Below, one piece after another: positions 52,433-60,207 of a DNA stretch of 64,000 bases; the stretch's first letter is position 1; the number at the start of each line of letters is the position of its first letter. Source of the DNA: Pseudarthrobacter sp. SSS035 (GTDB lineage: Bacteria > Actinomycetota > Actinomycetes > Actinomycetales > Micrococcaceae). Location of the stretch: assembly GCF_023273875.1 (NCBI RefSeq), contig NZ_CP096882.1, positions 4,092,001 through 4,156,000 on the forward strand, in the 5' to 3' direction. Made by a program: the position numbers and the translations under genes. The notes under the pieces are model-generated. The model had not been told where the DNA came from and made no database searches. It worked only from the letters and a program-made list of their open reading frames with translations.

Positions 52433-54223
52433 ATGACGCAGATCTTTGACAATCCCGCTGATTTCGCGGATGAGGCGCTTGACGGCTTCGTGGCTGCCAA
52501 CCGCGCATACGTTGCCCGCGTGGACGGCGGTGTGGTCCGCTCGACTGAGGTGCCCGCCGGCCAGGTCGCACTCGTCGTCGGCGGCGGCTCCGGCCACTAC
52601 CCGGCCTTCGCCGGCCTGGTCGGTCCGGGGCTGGCAACAGCCTCCGCCTGCGGCAACATGTTCGCTTCACCGGCCGCAGGGCAGATTTACCGCGTGGCCA
52701 AGGAGGCAAATGCCGGCGGGGGAGTGCTGCTGAGCTACGGCAACTACGCGGGCGACGTCCTGCACTTCGGCCAGGCGCAGCTGCGCCTGAACGCCGAAGG
52801 CATCGAGACCCGCACGGTCACCGTCACGGACGACATCGCCAGTGCACCACTGGACCAGATCGGCAAGCGCCGCGGCATCGCCGGCGACCTCACGGTGTTC
52901 AAGATTGCCGGCGCCGCCGCCGAAGCGGGCCTGAGCCTGGACGAGGTGGAACGGCTCGCCATCAAGGCCAATGACCGCACTCGTTCCCTGGGCGTGGCCT
53001 TCGACGGCTGCACCCTGCCCGGCGCCGCCGAACCGCTCTTCCACGTGCCCGAAGGCCAGATGTCCCTGGGCCTGGGCATCCACGGGGAACCGGGCATCTC
53101 GGAACATCCCATGCCGACGGCGTCCGAACTCGCCGAACTGCTGGTCTCGCGCCTCCTCGCGGACACCCTGGATCACCGCGGAAGCCGCGTGGTGGCCATC
53201 GTCAACGGCCTCGGTACCGTCAAGTACGACGAACTTTTCCTTTTGTTCGGCAAGATCGAGAAACTCCTCGTCAACGCCGGACTGACCGTGGTGGAACCGG
53301 AATGCGGCGAGTTGGTCACGAGCCTGGACATGTCCGGGCTATCCCTCACGCTGCTCTGGCTGGATGAGGAACTCGAACACTACTGGGCCGCGCCAGCAGA
53401 CTCACCGGCCTACCGCAAGGGCAACCTGGCTCCGCGTGCCCGCCGCCAGCTGACCGGACCGGAAGACGCCGTGGCCGGCGACGTGGAAGAAACGACGGCG
53501 GCAGCAGCGGACCTGGGCCGGCTGGCAGCCGCCGTGCTCGCCCAAGTGCGGGACGTCGTCGTCGAACACGAAGAGGAACTGGGCAACCTGGACGCCATAG
53601 CCGGCGACGGCGACCACGGCATCGGCATGCGCCGCGGCGTGGAGGCAGCAGCCGACGCCGCGGCACAGGCCGCAGCGTCCGGCGCATCGGTGGGACGCGT
53701 GCTTGAAGCAGCCGGCGAAGCCTGGAGCGAACGGGCCGGCGGCACCTCAGGCGCACTGTGGGGATCTGCGGTCATCGCGTCCGGACTTGCCCTGGGCAGC
53801 CGGGAAACCTACACCAATGAGGACGCGATTGCCGCCGTGACCGCATTCGTGGGCGCCATTACTGAACTCGGCAAGGCCGAGCCGGGCGACAAGACCATGG
53901 TGGACGCGCTCCTGCCTTTCCGGGAGGCGTTCCTCGGGGAGTTCGACGGCGGCTCCACACTGGCCCAGGCCCTCACCGTTGCCGCCTCCGCTGCCAGGGC
54001 GGCGGCTGCGAAAACGGCGGAACTGCGCCCGCTCAAGGGCCGCGCCCGTCCGCTGGCCGAAAAGAGCCTCGGGCACCCTGACCCCGGCGCGGTCTCCTTT
54101 GGACTGATCGCCGAACGGATTGCCGCATACATCCACTCTGGCCTGGCGGAGCCAAACTTCACGGAGCCAGGGCTGGTCCATTCTGAACTGGCTTACGCGG
54201 CCGAAAAAGGAGCAACAACATGA
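52433..54223 (+). CDS. Dihydroxyacetone-kinase-family kinase, fused DhaK-DhaL (erythrulose kinase-like)
   Basis: 596 residues. The DhaK part (1 to about 330) has GGGSGHYPAFAGLVGPGL, CGNMFASP, and the covalent-substrate His in GIHGEPG. The DhaL part (about 350-585) has DAIAGDGDHGIGM and GGTSGALWG for Mg-ATP. The GHYP and CGN forms differ from the GHEP and CGD of true dihydroxyacetone kinases, as I recall for the tetrulose-kinase clade (LerK/DerK). With the RpiB- and TPI-like partners, L- or D-erythrulose is the likely substrate; this is inference. The stop overlaps the next start (ATGA). Confidence 0.88.
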   Translation: MTQIFDNPADFADEALDGFVAANRAYVARVDGGVVRSTEVPAGQVALVVGGGSGHYPAFAGLVGPGLATASACGNMFASPAAGQIYRVAKEANAGGGVLLSYGNYAGDVLHFGQAQLRLNAEGIETRTVTVTDDIASAPLDQIGKRRGIAGDLTVFKIAGAAAEAGLSLDEVERLAIKANDRTRSLGVAFDGCTLPGAAEPLFHVPEGQMSLGLGIHGEPGISEHPMPTASELAELLVSRLLADTLDHRGSRVVAIVNGLGTVKYDELFLLFGKIEKLLVNAGLTVVEPECGELVTSLDMSGLSLTLLWLDEELEHYWAAPADSPAYRKGNLAPRARRQLTGPEDAVAGDVEETTAAAADLGRLAAAVLAQVRDVVVEHEEELGNLDAIAGDGDHGIGMRRGVEAAADAAAQAAASGASVGRVLEAAGEAWSERAGGTSGALWGSAVIASGLALGSRETYTNEDAIAAVTAFVGAITELGKAEPGDKTMVDALLPFREAFLGEFDGGSTLAQALTVAASAARAAAAKTAELRPLKGRARPLAEKSLGHPDPGAVSFGLIAERIAAYIHSGLAEPNFTEPGLVHSELAYAAEKGATT

Positions 54224-54702
54224 ACACCCACGCAGGTTGGCGCATCGTCATCGGCAACGATGAGGCCGGCGTCGAGTACAAGGAAGCACTGAAGGCGCTG
54301 CTCACGGCAGACAGCCGCGTTGCCTCCGTGCTGGACATCGGGGTTGGGGCCAACGATGCCACCGCCTACCCGCACGTCGCGGTCAATGCCGCCCGCAAGG
54401 TGGCGGACGGCGAGGCGGACCGCGCGCTCCTCATCTGCGGAACGGGACTGGGCGTGGCCATCGCGGCCAACAAGGTACCCGGAATCCGTGCAGTGACGGC
54501 CCACGACAGCTATTCCGTGGAGCGCTCCGTCCTTAGCAACAACGCCCAGGTCCTCACGCTGGGCCAGCGGGTCATCGGCCTGGAGCTCGCCAAGAAGCTC
54601 GTGGGCGAGTGGCTCGAGTACCGCTTTGATGAAAGTTCAGCGTCCGCCGACAAGGTCGACGCCATCTGCTCCTATGAGCCCGAATACACGAAGGCAGTCT
54701 GA
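54220..54702 (+). CDS. RpiB/LacA-LacB family isomerase (erythrulose-4-phosphate isomerase-like)
   Basis: 160 residues. The catalytic Cys is in ICGTGLGVAIAANKVPGIRAVTAHDSYSVERS, and LSNNAQVLTLGQRVIG is the family's anion-binding region. In ribose-5-phosphate isomerase B the first strand ends SDHAG; here it is GNDEAG, so the ring-opening His is a Glu. That favours another sugar phosphate. In tetritol pathways the DerI/EryI member converts D-erythrulose 4-phosphate to D-erythrose 4-phosphate, which fits the operon. AAGGAG lies ahead of ATG 54220. Confidence 0.88.
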   Translation: MNTHAGWRIVIGNDEAGVEYKEALKALLTADSRVASVLDIGVGANDATAYPHVAVNAARKVADGEADRALLICGTGLGVAIAANKVPGIRAVTAHDSYSVERSVLSNNAQVLTLGQRVIGLELAKKLVGEWLEYRFDESSASADKVDAICSYEPEYTKAV

Positions 54703-54704
54703 TC

Positions 54705-55673
54705 ATGACCACAACACCCAACAGCGCACGCAAGATCGCCGTCGTCGGATCGGGATACATGGGTGGCGGTATTGCCCAGGTCCTGGCACTGGGCGGAGCC
54801 CGGGTTGCCCTGGCCGATGTCTCCGCCGCGGTGGCGCAGGACAACTATGAGCGGCTGCTGGCCGAATCGGACCAGTTCGTCGCCGACGGCCTGTTCCCCG
54901 AGGGTTCAACGGCCATCCTCAAGCAGAATCTGTGGGCGGCCAAGGACATCGAGGAAGCCGTGGCGGATGCCGACTTCATCGAAGAAGCCGTGCCCGAAGT
55001 CATCGCCATCAAGCACCAGACGCTGGCGCGGATCAGCGCCGCCGCCCGGCCGGACGCCGTCATCGGTTCCAACACGTCAACCATCTCCATCGCGGAGCTG
55101 TCCGAGCCGGTCGCCAACCCGGAGCGGTTCCTGGGCGTGCACTTCTCCAACCCGTCCCCGTTCATCCCTGGTGTGGAAATCATCCCGCATGCCGGCACTT
55201 CGGCCGCCACCATCGGTGCCGTCCGGGACCTGGTCCATGCCGCCAACAAGCAGACCGCGGTGGTCAAGGACGTCACCGGATTCGTCCTGAACCGCCTGCA
55301 GTACGCCCTCTTCCACGAGGCCGCGCAGCTCGTGGAGCAGGGAATCGCCACCGCCGAGGACGTGGACACCCTGGTCCGCACCACCTTCGGCTTCCGCCTG
55401 CCGTTCTTCGGTCCGTTCGCCATCGCAGACATGGCCGGCCTGGACGTCTACAACTTCTGCTACAAGTCACTGCAGACCGAGTTCCCGGAACGCTTCGCCA
55501 CGCCCAGGATCCTGAGTGACCTGGTGGAAGCAGGCAAACTCGGCACCAAGACCGGCGCCGGCTTCCTCAACGTCCCGGCCGAACGCACCCCGGAACTCAT
55601 CGCCTACCGCAACAGGGCCTACGTGGCCATGCAGAAGCTCATCGACGAGCTCGGCCCGGCCCCCATCAACTAA
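54705..55673 (+). CDS. 3-hydroxyacyl-CoA dehydrogenase-fold NAD oxidoreductase
   Basis: 322 residues. N-terminal Rossmann domain VVGSGYMGGGIAQVLALGGARVALAD, then DFIEEAVPE, IGSNTSTISIAELSEPV, GVHFSNPSPFIPGVEIIPH with the catalytic His, KDVTGFVLNRLQ, and a C-terminal helical domain. The fold includes 3-hydroxybutyryl-CoA dehydrogenase and also L-gulonate/carnitine dehydrogenases that act on small hydroxy acids. No thiolase or acyl-CoA gene is near, so a polyol or sugar-acid substrate is more likely than a CoA ester. Two bases after the RpiB-like gene. Confidence 0.85.
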   Translation: MTTTPNSARKIAVVGSGYMGGGIAQVLALGGARVALADVSAAVAQDNYERLLAESDQFVADGLFPEGSTAILKQNLWAAKDIEEAVADADFIEEAVPEVIAIKHQTLARISAAARPDAVIGSNTSTISIAELSEPVANPERFLGVHFSNPSPFIPGVEIIPHAGTSAATIGAVRDLVHAANKQTAVVKDVTGFVLNRLQYALFHEAAQLVEQGIATAEDVDTLVRTTFGFRLPFFGPFAIADMAGLDVYNFCYKSLQTEFPERFATPRILSDLVEAGKLGTKTGAGFLNVPAERTPELIAYRNRAYVAMQKLIDELGPAPIN

Positions 55674-55684
55674 GGAGCATTTCC

Positions 55685-56452
55685 ATGGCCACTTTCCCCG
55701 CTGAACGCACCGCCATCATCACCGGCGCCGTCTCCGAACGCGGTATCGGCCGCGCCACGGCCGGGTACCTTGCCGCCCAGGGCTGGAACATCGGCATCAT
55801 CGACCTGGATGACGCCCAGTCCCAGGCCACCGCCAAGGAAATCGCCGCGCAGTACGGCGTGAAGGCCCACGGCGTCGGCGCCAACATCGGCGACGAAGCA
55901 TCCGTCCGCGCAGCCATCGACTCGATCGAAGCAGAGCTGCCGCAGGTCGTCGCACTGGCCAACGTGGCCGGCGTCAGCTCACCTGTTCCGTATCTTGAAC
56001 TGGACGCCGCTGAATGGGACCGCGTTATGAGCATCAACCTCAACGGTGTCCATTACGCCACCCGCCGCGTCGCTGAATCCATGGCGAAGAACCGGATCGG
56101 ACGCATCGTGAACATCTCTTCAGTGTCCGCCCAACGCGGCGGCGGCACCTTCTCCAAAACGCCGTACTCCGCGGCCAAGGCTGGGGTCATCGGCCTGACC
56201 CGCGCCACCGCCCGCGAGCTGGGGGAGTACGACATCACGGTGAACGCCATTTCCCCCGGCCCCGTCGACACGGACATCATGGGCGGCACCCTCAGCCAGG
56301 AACGCAAAGACGAACTCACCAAGGACCTCGTGGTCAACCGCGTCGGTTCCACACGCGACATCGCAGCAGCCATCGCCTTCCTCATCAGCGAGGACGCCGG
56401 ATACATCTCCGGCCAGACGCTGAACGTGGATGGCGGACTCTACATGCACTAG
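55685..56452 (+). CDS. SDR family dehydrogenase (threitol dehydrogenase-like)
   Basis: 255 residues, classical short-chain dehydrogenase. Cofactor loop ITGAVSERGIG, DLDD after the second strand (acidic, so NAD is favoured), LANVAGVSSP, catalytic Ser in VNISSVSAQRG and YSAAK for Tyr/Lys, and a C-terminal ISGQTLNVDGG. In the operon it is the best candidate for the entry oxidation of a tetritol to erythrulose (DthD-like), though substrate is inferred. AAGGAG precedes the ATG. Confidence 0.9.
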   Translation: MATFPAERTAIITGAVSERGIGRATAGYLAAQGWNIGIIDLDDAQSQATAKEIAAQYGVKAHGVGANIGDEASVRAAIDSIEAELPQVVALANVAGVSSPVPYLELDAAEWDRVMSINLNGVHYATRRVAESMAKNRIGRIVNISSVSAQRGGGTFSKTPYSAAKAGVIGLTRATARELGEYDITVNAISPGPVDTDIMGGTLSQERKDELTKDLVVNRVGSTRDIAAAIAFLISEDAGYISGQTLNVDGGLYMH

Positions 56453-56463
56453 GAAGGACCACC

Positions 56464-56556
56464 ATGGGCTCCTGGACCAAGGAACGCAGAATCTACCTGG
56501 CCGTGGGCGTGTTCGCCTGCCTGGTCGGCGCAATACTCATCGCCTTCTCGCTTTAA
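56464..56556 (+). CDS. 30-residue single-pass membrane microprotein
   Basis: An ORF of 30 codons with a strong RBS (AGGAAGGA about 6 bases upstream) lies 11 bases after the SDR stop and 52 bases before the transporter. It starts MGSWTKERRIY, and the rest is one hydrophobic helix ending at LIAFSL-stop. The basic N-terminus predicts N-in topology. It is too short for default gene calling. By position it may be a small subunit or stabiliser of the MFS transporter; this is inference. Confidence 0.72.
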   Translation: MGSWTKERRIYLAVGVFACLVGAILIAFSL

Positions 56557-56608
56557 TCGCTCCACCTTCCACTGATTTGCTCACCTGCTTACTCAACGAG
56601 GAGTTTGA

Positions 56609-57967
56609 ATGACTGTCACCACTGGAACAAACGCCACCAAGGAGTTGCTGGATTCACCGGTCCTCAAATCTGCGATCTCCAAAGCCTCCTTCCGGCTGAT
56701 GCCCATGCTCGTCATCCTGTACGTCGTGGCATTCCTGGACCGCACCAACGTGGGCTTCGCCGAGGCAGCACTGGAAGTGGACAGGGGCATCACCGCCGGC
56801 GCGTATGCCCTGGGCGCGGGCATCTTCTTCATCGGCTACGCCTTGTTCGAGATCCCTTCCAACCTGCTGCTGACCAAGTTCGGTGCCAAGATGTGGCTGG
56901 CCCGCATCGCCATCACGTGGGGCATCGTCTCCGCCTGCTTCGCTTTCGTCCAGGGCGAGACGTCCTTCATCATCCTGCGCTTCCTGCTCGGTGTGACCGA
57001 GGCCGGCCTGTTCCCGGGCGTCATCATGTTCCTGGCGGCCTGGTTCCCCAACAAGGTCCGCGTCAAGATGTTCGCCATCTTCTACCTGGCCCAGCCGTTC
57101 TCCCAGATGATGGGGGCCCCGCTGTCGGGGTGGCTCATCAACATCGGCGACCAGGTTCCCGGCGTTGCCGGCTGGCAGGTCATGTTCTTCGTTGAAGGCA
57201 TGCTGGCGGTACTCGCCGGTATTGCGGCGTACTTCTTCCTCATCAATACCCCGCAGGACGCGAAATTCCTGGACAAGGACGAGAAGAAGGCGCTGCTGGA
57301 CGTTATGGCCCTCGAGGACGGGGTCAAGGAAAAGGACGGCCCCCGCGGTGTCGTCGCCGCCATGAAGAACCGCAAGGTCTGGTACTTCACCGCCATCTAC
57401 TTCTGCCTCCAGATCGCCGTCTACGGCGTGACGTTCTATCTGCCGCAGCAGGTGGCACAGCTCACCGGGCAGAAGGTGGGCATCGAAGTGGGCCTGCTAG
57501 CGGCCATCCCATGGTTCTTCGGCATCTTCGCGTGCTACTTCATCGGCAAGGCGGCAAACACCATCGTCCGCCGCCGCGTTTGGGGCACGGGCCTGTTCAT
57601 CTCCACCGGCCTGTGCATCTTCGGCTCCGCCTGGGCGGGCTCCAATCACCTGCCGGCGCTGGGCATCATCTTCATCACCTTGGCGGTGTGCAGCTTCCTC
57701 TCGATCGGTCCCATCGCGTGGTCCTACCCGACGGCGTTCCTCACCGGAACGGCGGCCGCTGCGGGCATCGGCCTGATCAACTCGCTGGGTAACCTGGGCG
57801 GTTTCGTGGCCCCCATCCTGCGGACCACGGTCAATCAGGTCACCGCATCGGACACCGGCACCATGGGCGTGTACGCCCTGGGTGTCCTTCCGTTCGTGGC
57901 GGCGATCATGATGTACGCCACCAAGAGGTTCCGCAACAAGGCCGACGATCTGCTCGACAACAAGTGA
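56609..57967 (+). CDS. MFS transporter, anion:cation symporter (ACS)-like
   Basis: 452 residues, about 12 helices. The first helix region reads LPMLVILYVVAFLDRTNVGFAE-like (MLVILYVVAFLDRTNVGFA), followed by FFIGYALFEIPSNLLLTKFGAKMWLAR and FLLGVTEAGLFPGVIMFLAAWFPNK, the ACS signature used by sugar-acid and tartrate-type carriers. The central cytoplasmic loop is charged (KFLDKDEKKALLDVMALEDGVKEKDG). It is the probable importer for the operon's substrate. GAGGAG precedes ATG 56609. Confidence 0.92.
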   Translation: MTVTTGTNATKELLDSPVLKSAISKASFRLMPMLVILYVVAFLDRTNVGFAEAALEVDRGITAGAYALGAGIFFIGYALFEIPSNLLLTKFGAKMWLARIAITWGIVSACFAFVQGETSFIILRFLLGVTEAGLFPGVIMFLAAWFPNKVRVKMFAIFYLAQPFSQMMGAPLSGWLINIGDQVPGVAGWQVMFFVEGMLAVLAGIAAYFFLINTPQDAKFLDKDEKKALLDVMALEDGVKEKDGPRGVVAAMKNRKVWYFTAIYFCLQIAVYGVTFYLPQQVAQLTGQKVGIEVGLLAAIPWFFGIFACYFIGKAANTIVRRRVWGTGLFISTGLCIFGSAWAGSNHLPALGIIFITLAVCSFLSIGPIAWSYPTAFLTGTAAAAGIGLINSLGNLGGFVAPILRTTVNQVTASDTGTMGVYALGVLPFVAAIMMYATKRFRNKADDLLDNK

Positions 57968-57973
57968 CCGGCC

Positions 57974-58819
57974 ATGACTGAATGCAGCAGCGCTGACCAG
58001 AGCGGCACCCCGGAGATCCTCTACATCGGCGTCAGCACCAAGATGTACATGGGATACCGGGACTGCCTGGACTGGCTCGCCCGCATACAGCATGAAGTGG
58101 ACTCCCGTCCGGCCCTTGCGGCCGGGCGGGTGGTCCCGTTTGTGATCCCTTCCTTCCCGGTCCTTCCGGCCGCCGGTGGCGTCATCTCAGGATCACCGCT
58201 TCTGCTGGGGGCCCAGAACTGCGGCTGGGCGGACGGACCGTGGACAGGTGAGGTGTCGCCGTCGCTTCTGGCCGAGCTTGGGGTAAGCCTCGTGGAGATC
58301 GGCCATGCCGAACGGCGGCGGCACTTCGGCGAGGACAACACCATGATCGCCCGGAAAGTCAGGGCAGCCGACGACGCCGGCATCACCCCGCTGCTGTGCG
58401 TGGGCGAGGAAACACGCAATGAAAAAAGCGGGACCGGAGCCAGCGGAGCGGCGGCATTTGTCCATCAGCAGATAGACGAGGCGGTCGGCGGTGATTGGGA
58501 CTTGGCATCCCGGCTCATGATCGCCTACGAACCGGTCTGGGCCATTGGAGCAACGGAGCCCGCCGACGCAGGCTACGTCGCCGCCGTCGTGCGTTCACTG
58601 CGGACGCTGCTGGCCGCCCATTCGCACGGGGCAGGCGACGCGTTGGGGGACCCGCCAGTTATCTATGGCGGGTCGGCCAAGCCAGGGCTGCTGCCCGCGC
58701 TCGACGGCGTCTCCGGGCTCTTCCTGGGCCGGTTCGCCCACGATGCGGCGAACTTCGGCAAAGTCCTTGATGAGGCACTGTCAATGACGGCTTTGCAGGA
58801 GGCTCTCCGGGGAACCTAG
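57974..58819 (+). CDS. Triose-phosphate isomerase paralogue (erythrulose-1-phosphate isomerase-like)
   Basis: 281 residues. Catalytic residues align with TPI: Lys in GVSTKMYMGY, His in VEIGHAERRRHFGED, Glu in AYEPVWAIGA, phosphate loop YGGSAKPGLLP. However, strand 1 has the STK-MYMGY form rather than NWKMN, and there is a longer loop SGTGASG. In tetritol pathways the TPI-family member LerI/EryH interconverts L-erythrulose 1-phosphate and D-erythrulose 4-phosphate. The operon position supports that over glycolysis. Last gene of the operon; 6 bases after the transporter. Confidence 0.88.
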   Translation: MTECSSADQSGTPEILYIGVSTKMYMGYRDCLDWLARIQHEVDSRPALAAGRVVPFVIPSFPVLPAAGGVISGSPLLLGAQNCGWADGPWTGEVSPSLLAELGVSLVEIGHAERRRHFGEDNTMIARKVRAADDAGITPLLCVGEETRNEKSGTGASGAAAFVHQQIDEAVGGDWDLASRLMIAYEPVWAIGATEPADAGYVAAVVRSLRTLLAAHSHGAGDALGDPPVIYGGSAKPGLLPALDGVSGLFLGRFAHDAANFGKVLDEALSMTALQEALRGT

Positions 58820-58844
58820 CCGGAGGAACCGAACAGCGCCCACG

Positions 58845-60107
58845 TCAGCCCGCGACGGCGGCGCGCAGGGACAGAATCAGCTGCAGCTGCTGCTGCTCCT
58901 CCATCTGGTGAAGCCGGACGTCGCGGCCGCTGAGGATGCGCTGCCGGATGAAGGCGAGCTGGGTGGCAGCGTGGAGGAACGCCTTCATCTGCGGGCGGCG
59001 TTGGTAGCCGGCCGCCCACTGCAGGGCGGTCCGCCGGCCGCGCGGGGTGGCCAGCAGTTCCACCTCGGCGGGGCTGAACCAGCCAGCCGCGGAGTATTCC
59101 ATCAGCCGTTGGCGGGTGAGCCGGTTTTCAGCGACGCGGAGGAGGATGATGCCCACAACGGCCAGCACAAAGATGGGCACCTGGATCAGGATGTATTCCG
59201 CCAGGAACCCCGCGCCCATGCTGTTCCACCGGTTATGCAGCAGCATCGCCGGGATCAGTCCGATGAGAAAGGCCAGCACCGAGGCTCCGGAGTGCCAGCG
59301 GCGGGCGGCGAAACCCATGATGAGGCCGGTGGTTCCCGTGAAGATGGCATGGGCGAAGGGTGACATCACGCCGCGGAGGAGGAAGATCTGGGCCAGATCC
59401 GTTCCCGGGTTGGCGGATTCGGCGATGGCCCGTCCAAAGTAGAGGATGTTTTCGGTGAACGCGAAGCCGCCGGCGATGGTGAAGGCGAAGACTATGCCGT
59501 CCACCGGACCGTCGAAGTGTTTGCGCGCCAGCAGCAGGATCAGCAGCAGGCCCAGGGACTTGGCGAACTCCTCCACCACGGGCGCCTGGACGGTGGCCAT
59601 AAACGTCTGGAAGTCAGCCACCTCGCTGAACTGGAAGGTCAGGGCAAAGAACGGCTGGATGAGCAGCGTGACCGCGATGGACACCGCAGCTCCCCAGGTG
59701 AACGCGAAGACCAGGAGCCGCTTGGGTTCCGGTTCCCACCGGTCGATCAGATAGACCGCAAGGAGCACCGCGGACAGCGGGATCAGTGACAGCACAAACC
59801 CCGCCAGGAACCCGCCCACGCCGGTGTTGGCTACTAGGAACGGCACCACCAGGAACAGGCTCAGGAAGACAAGGGCGGCGCCGCCCACCGTGAGTGCCAG
59901 GAGGCCTGCGGGCCGCCGGCCAGCCAGGGTTGCCTGTGGAGGCCCCAGCGGCGGCAGCTGGGCCGCGTTGGATCCGGGTGCGGGCCGGTAGTACTCAGGT
60001 TCAACCCGGCCCATCCAGCTGGGGTTCGCCTGTGTGGGGAAAGGATCCGGTGGGCCGGCCGGCCCACCGGCCTGGCCGGAACCCGGCTGATGAGGGTGCA
60101 TGGACAT
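58845..60107 (-). CDS. PrsW family intramembrane metalloprotease
   Basis: 420 residues with about eight helices. The PrsW motifs are QAPVVEEFAKSLG (double Glu), GFAFTENILYFG, SPFAHAIFTG (His) and LLHNRWN (His). PrsW cleaves anti-sigma factors in Bacillus; the target here is unknown. A Pro/Gly-rich N-terminal tail of about 65 residues precedes helix 1, and a C-terminal region (RGRRTALQWAAGYQRRPQMKAFLHAATQLAFIRQR) is soluble. ATG 60107 has no RBS; TAGGCT lies 6 bases upstream. It converges on the tetrulose operon. Confidence 0.92.
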   Translation of the reverse strand: MSMHPHQPGSGQAGGPAGPPDPFPTQANPSWMGRVEPEYYRPAPGSNAAQLPPLGPPQATLAGRRPAGLLALTVGGAALVFLSLFLVVPFLVANTGVGGFLAGFVLSLIPLSAVLLAVYLIDRWEPEPKRLLVFAFTWGAAVSIAVTLLIQPFFALTFQFSEVADFQTFMATVQAPVVEEFAKSLGLLLILLLARKHFDGPVDGIVFAFTIAGGFAFTENILYFGRAIAESANPGTDLAQIFLLRGVMSPFAHAIFTGTTGLIMGFAARRWHSGASVLAFLIGLIPAMLLHNRWNSMGAGFLAEYILIQVPIFVLAVVGIILLRVAENRLTRQRLMEYSAAGWFSPAEVELLATPRGRRTALQWAAGYQRRPQMKAFLHAATQLAFIRQRILSGRDVRLHQMEEQQQLQLILSLRAAVAG

Positions 60108-60119
60108 ACTGGAAGCCTA
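60108..60119 (-). promoter_or_regulatory. Leaderless -10 (TAGGCT) for the PrsW gene
   Basis: On the minus strand TAGGCT (60119-60114) is 6 bases before ATG 60107, with no RBS. Confidence 0.42.
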
Positions 60120-60144
60120 TGATGCCCCTGCCGATGTGGTAATT

Positions 60145-60207
60145 TTGAAACGCAAATGATCCTTTTTTAATTCCGTCCCGAGAGGCGGGGAAAGGGGAGA
60201 CGAGAGT
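60145..60207 (+). promoter_or_regulatory. pyrR leader: pyr operon promoter region and PyrR-binding RNA site
   Basis: TTGAAA at 60145-60150 is a possible -35 for a -10 near 60167-60173. The transcribed TCCCGAGAGGC (60176-60186) matches the PyrR loop consensus UCCNGNGAGGY and is flanked by CCC/GGGG stem bases. It lies just upstream of the RBS GGGGAG (about 60194-60199) for TTG 60208. No antiterminator/terminator pair is seen, so translational repression, as described in mycobacteria, is likely. Confidence 0.6.

Noticed and set aside
57974..58819. Glycolytic triose-phosphate isomerase (tpiA)
   Set aside because: The context is a GntR-controlled C4-type operon and the first motif is atypical; no gapA or pgk is near.
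50591..58819. Mobile element carrying the tetrulose operon
   Set aside because: No integrase, transposase, tRNA gene, direct flanking repeat or shift in base use was seen; an insertion is inferred only from gene order.
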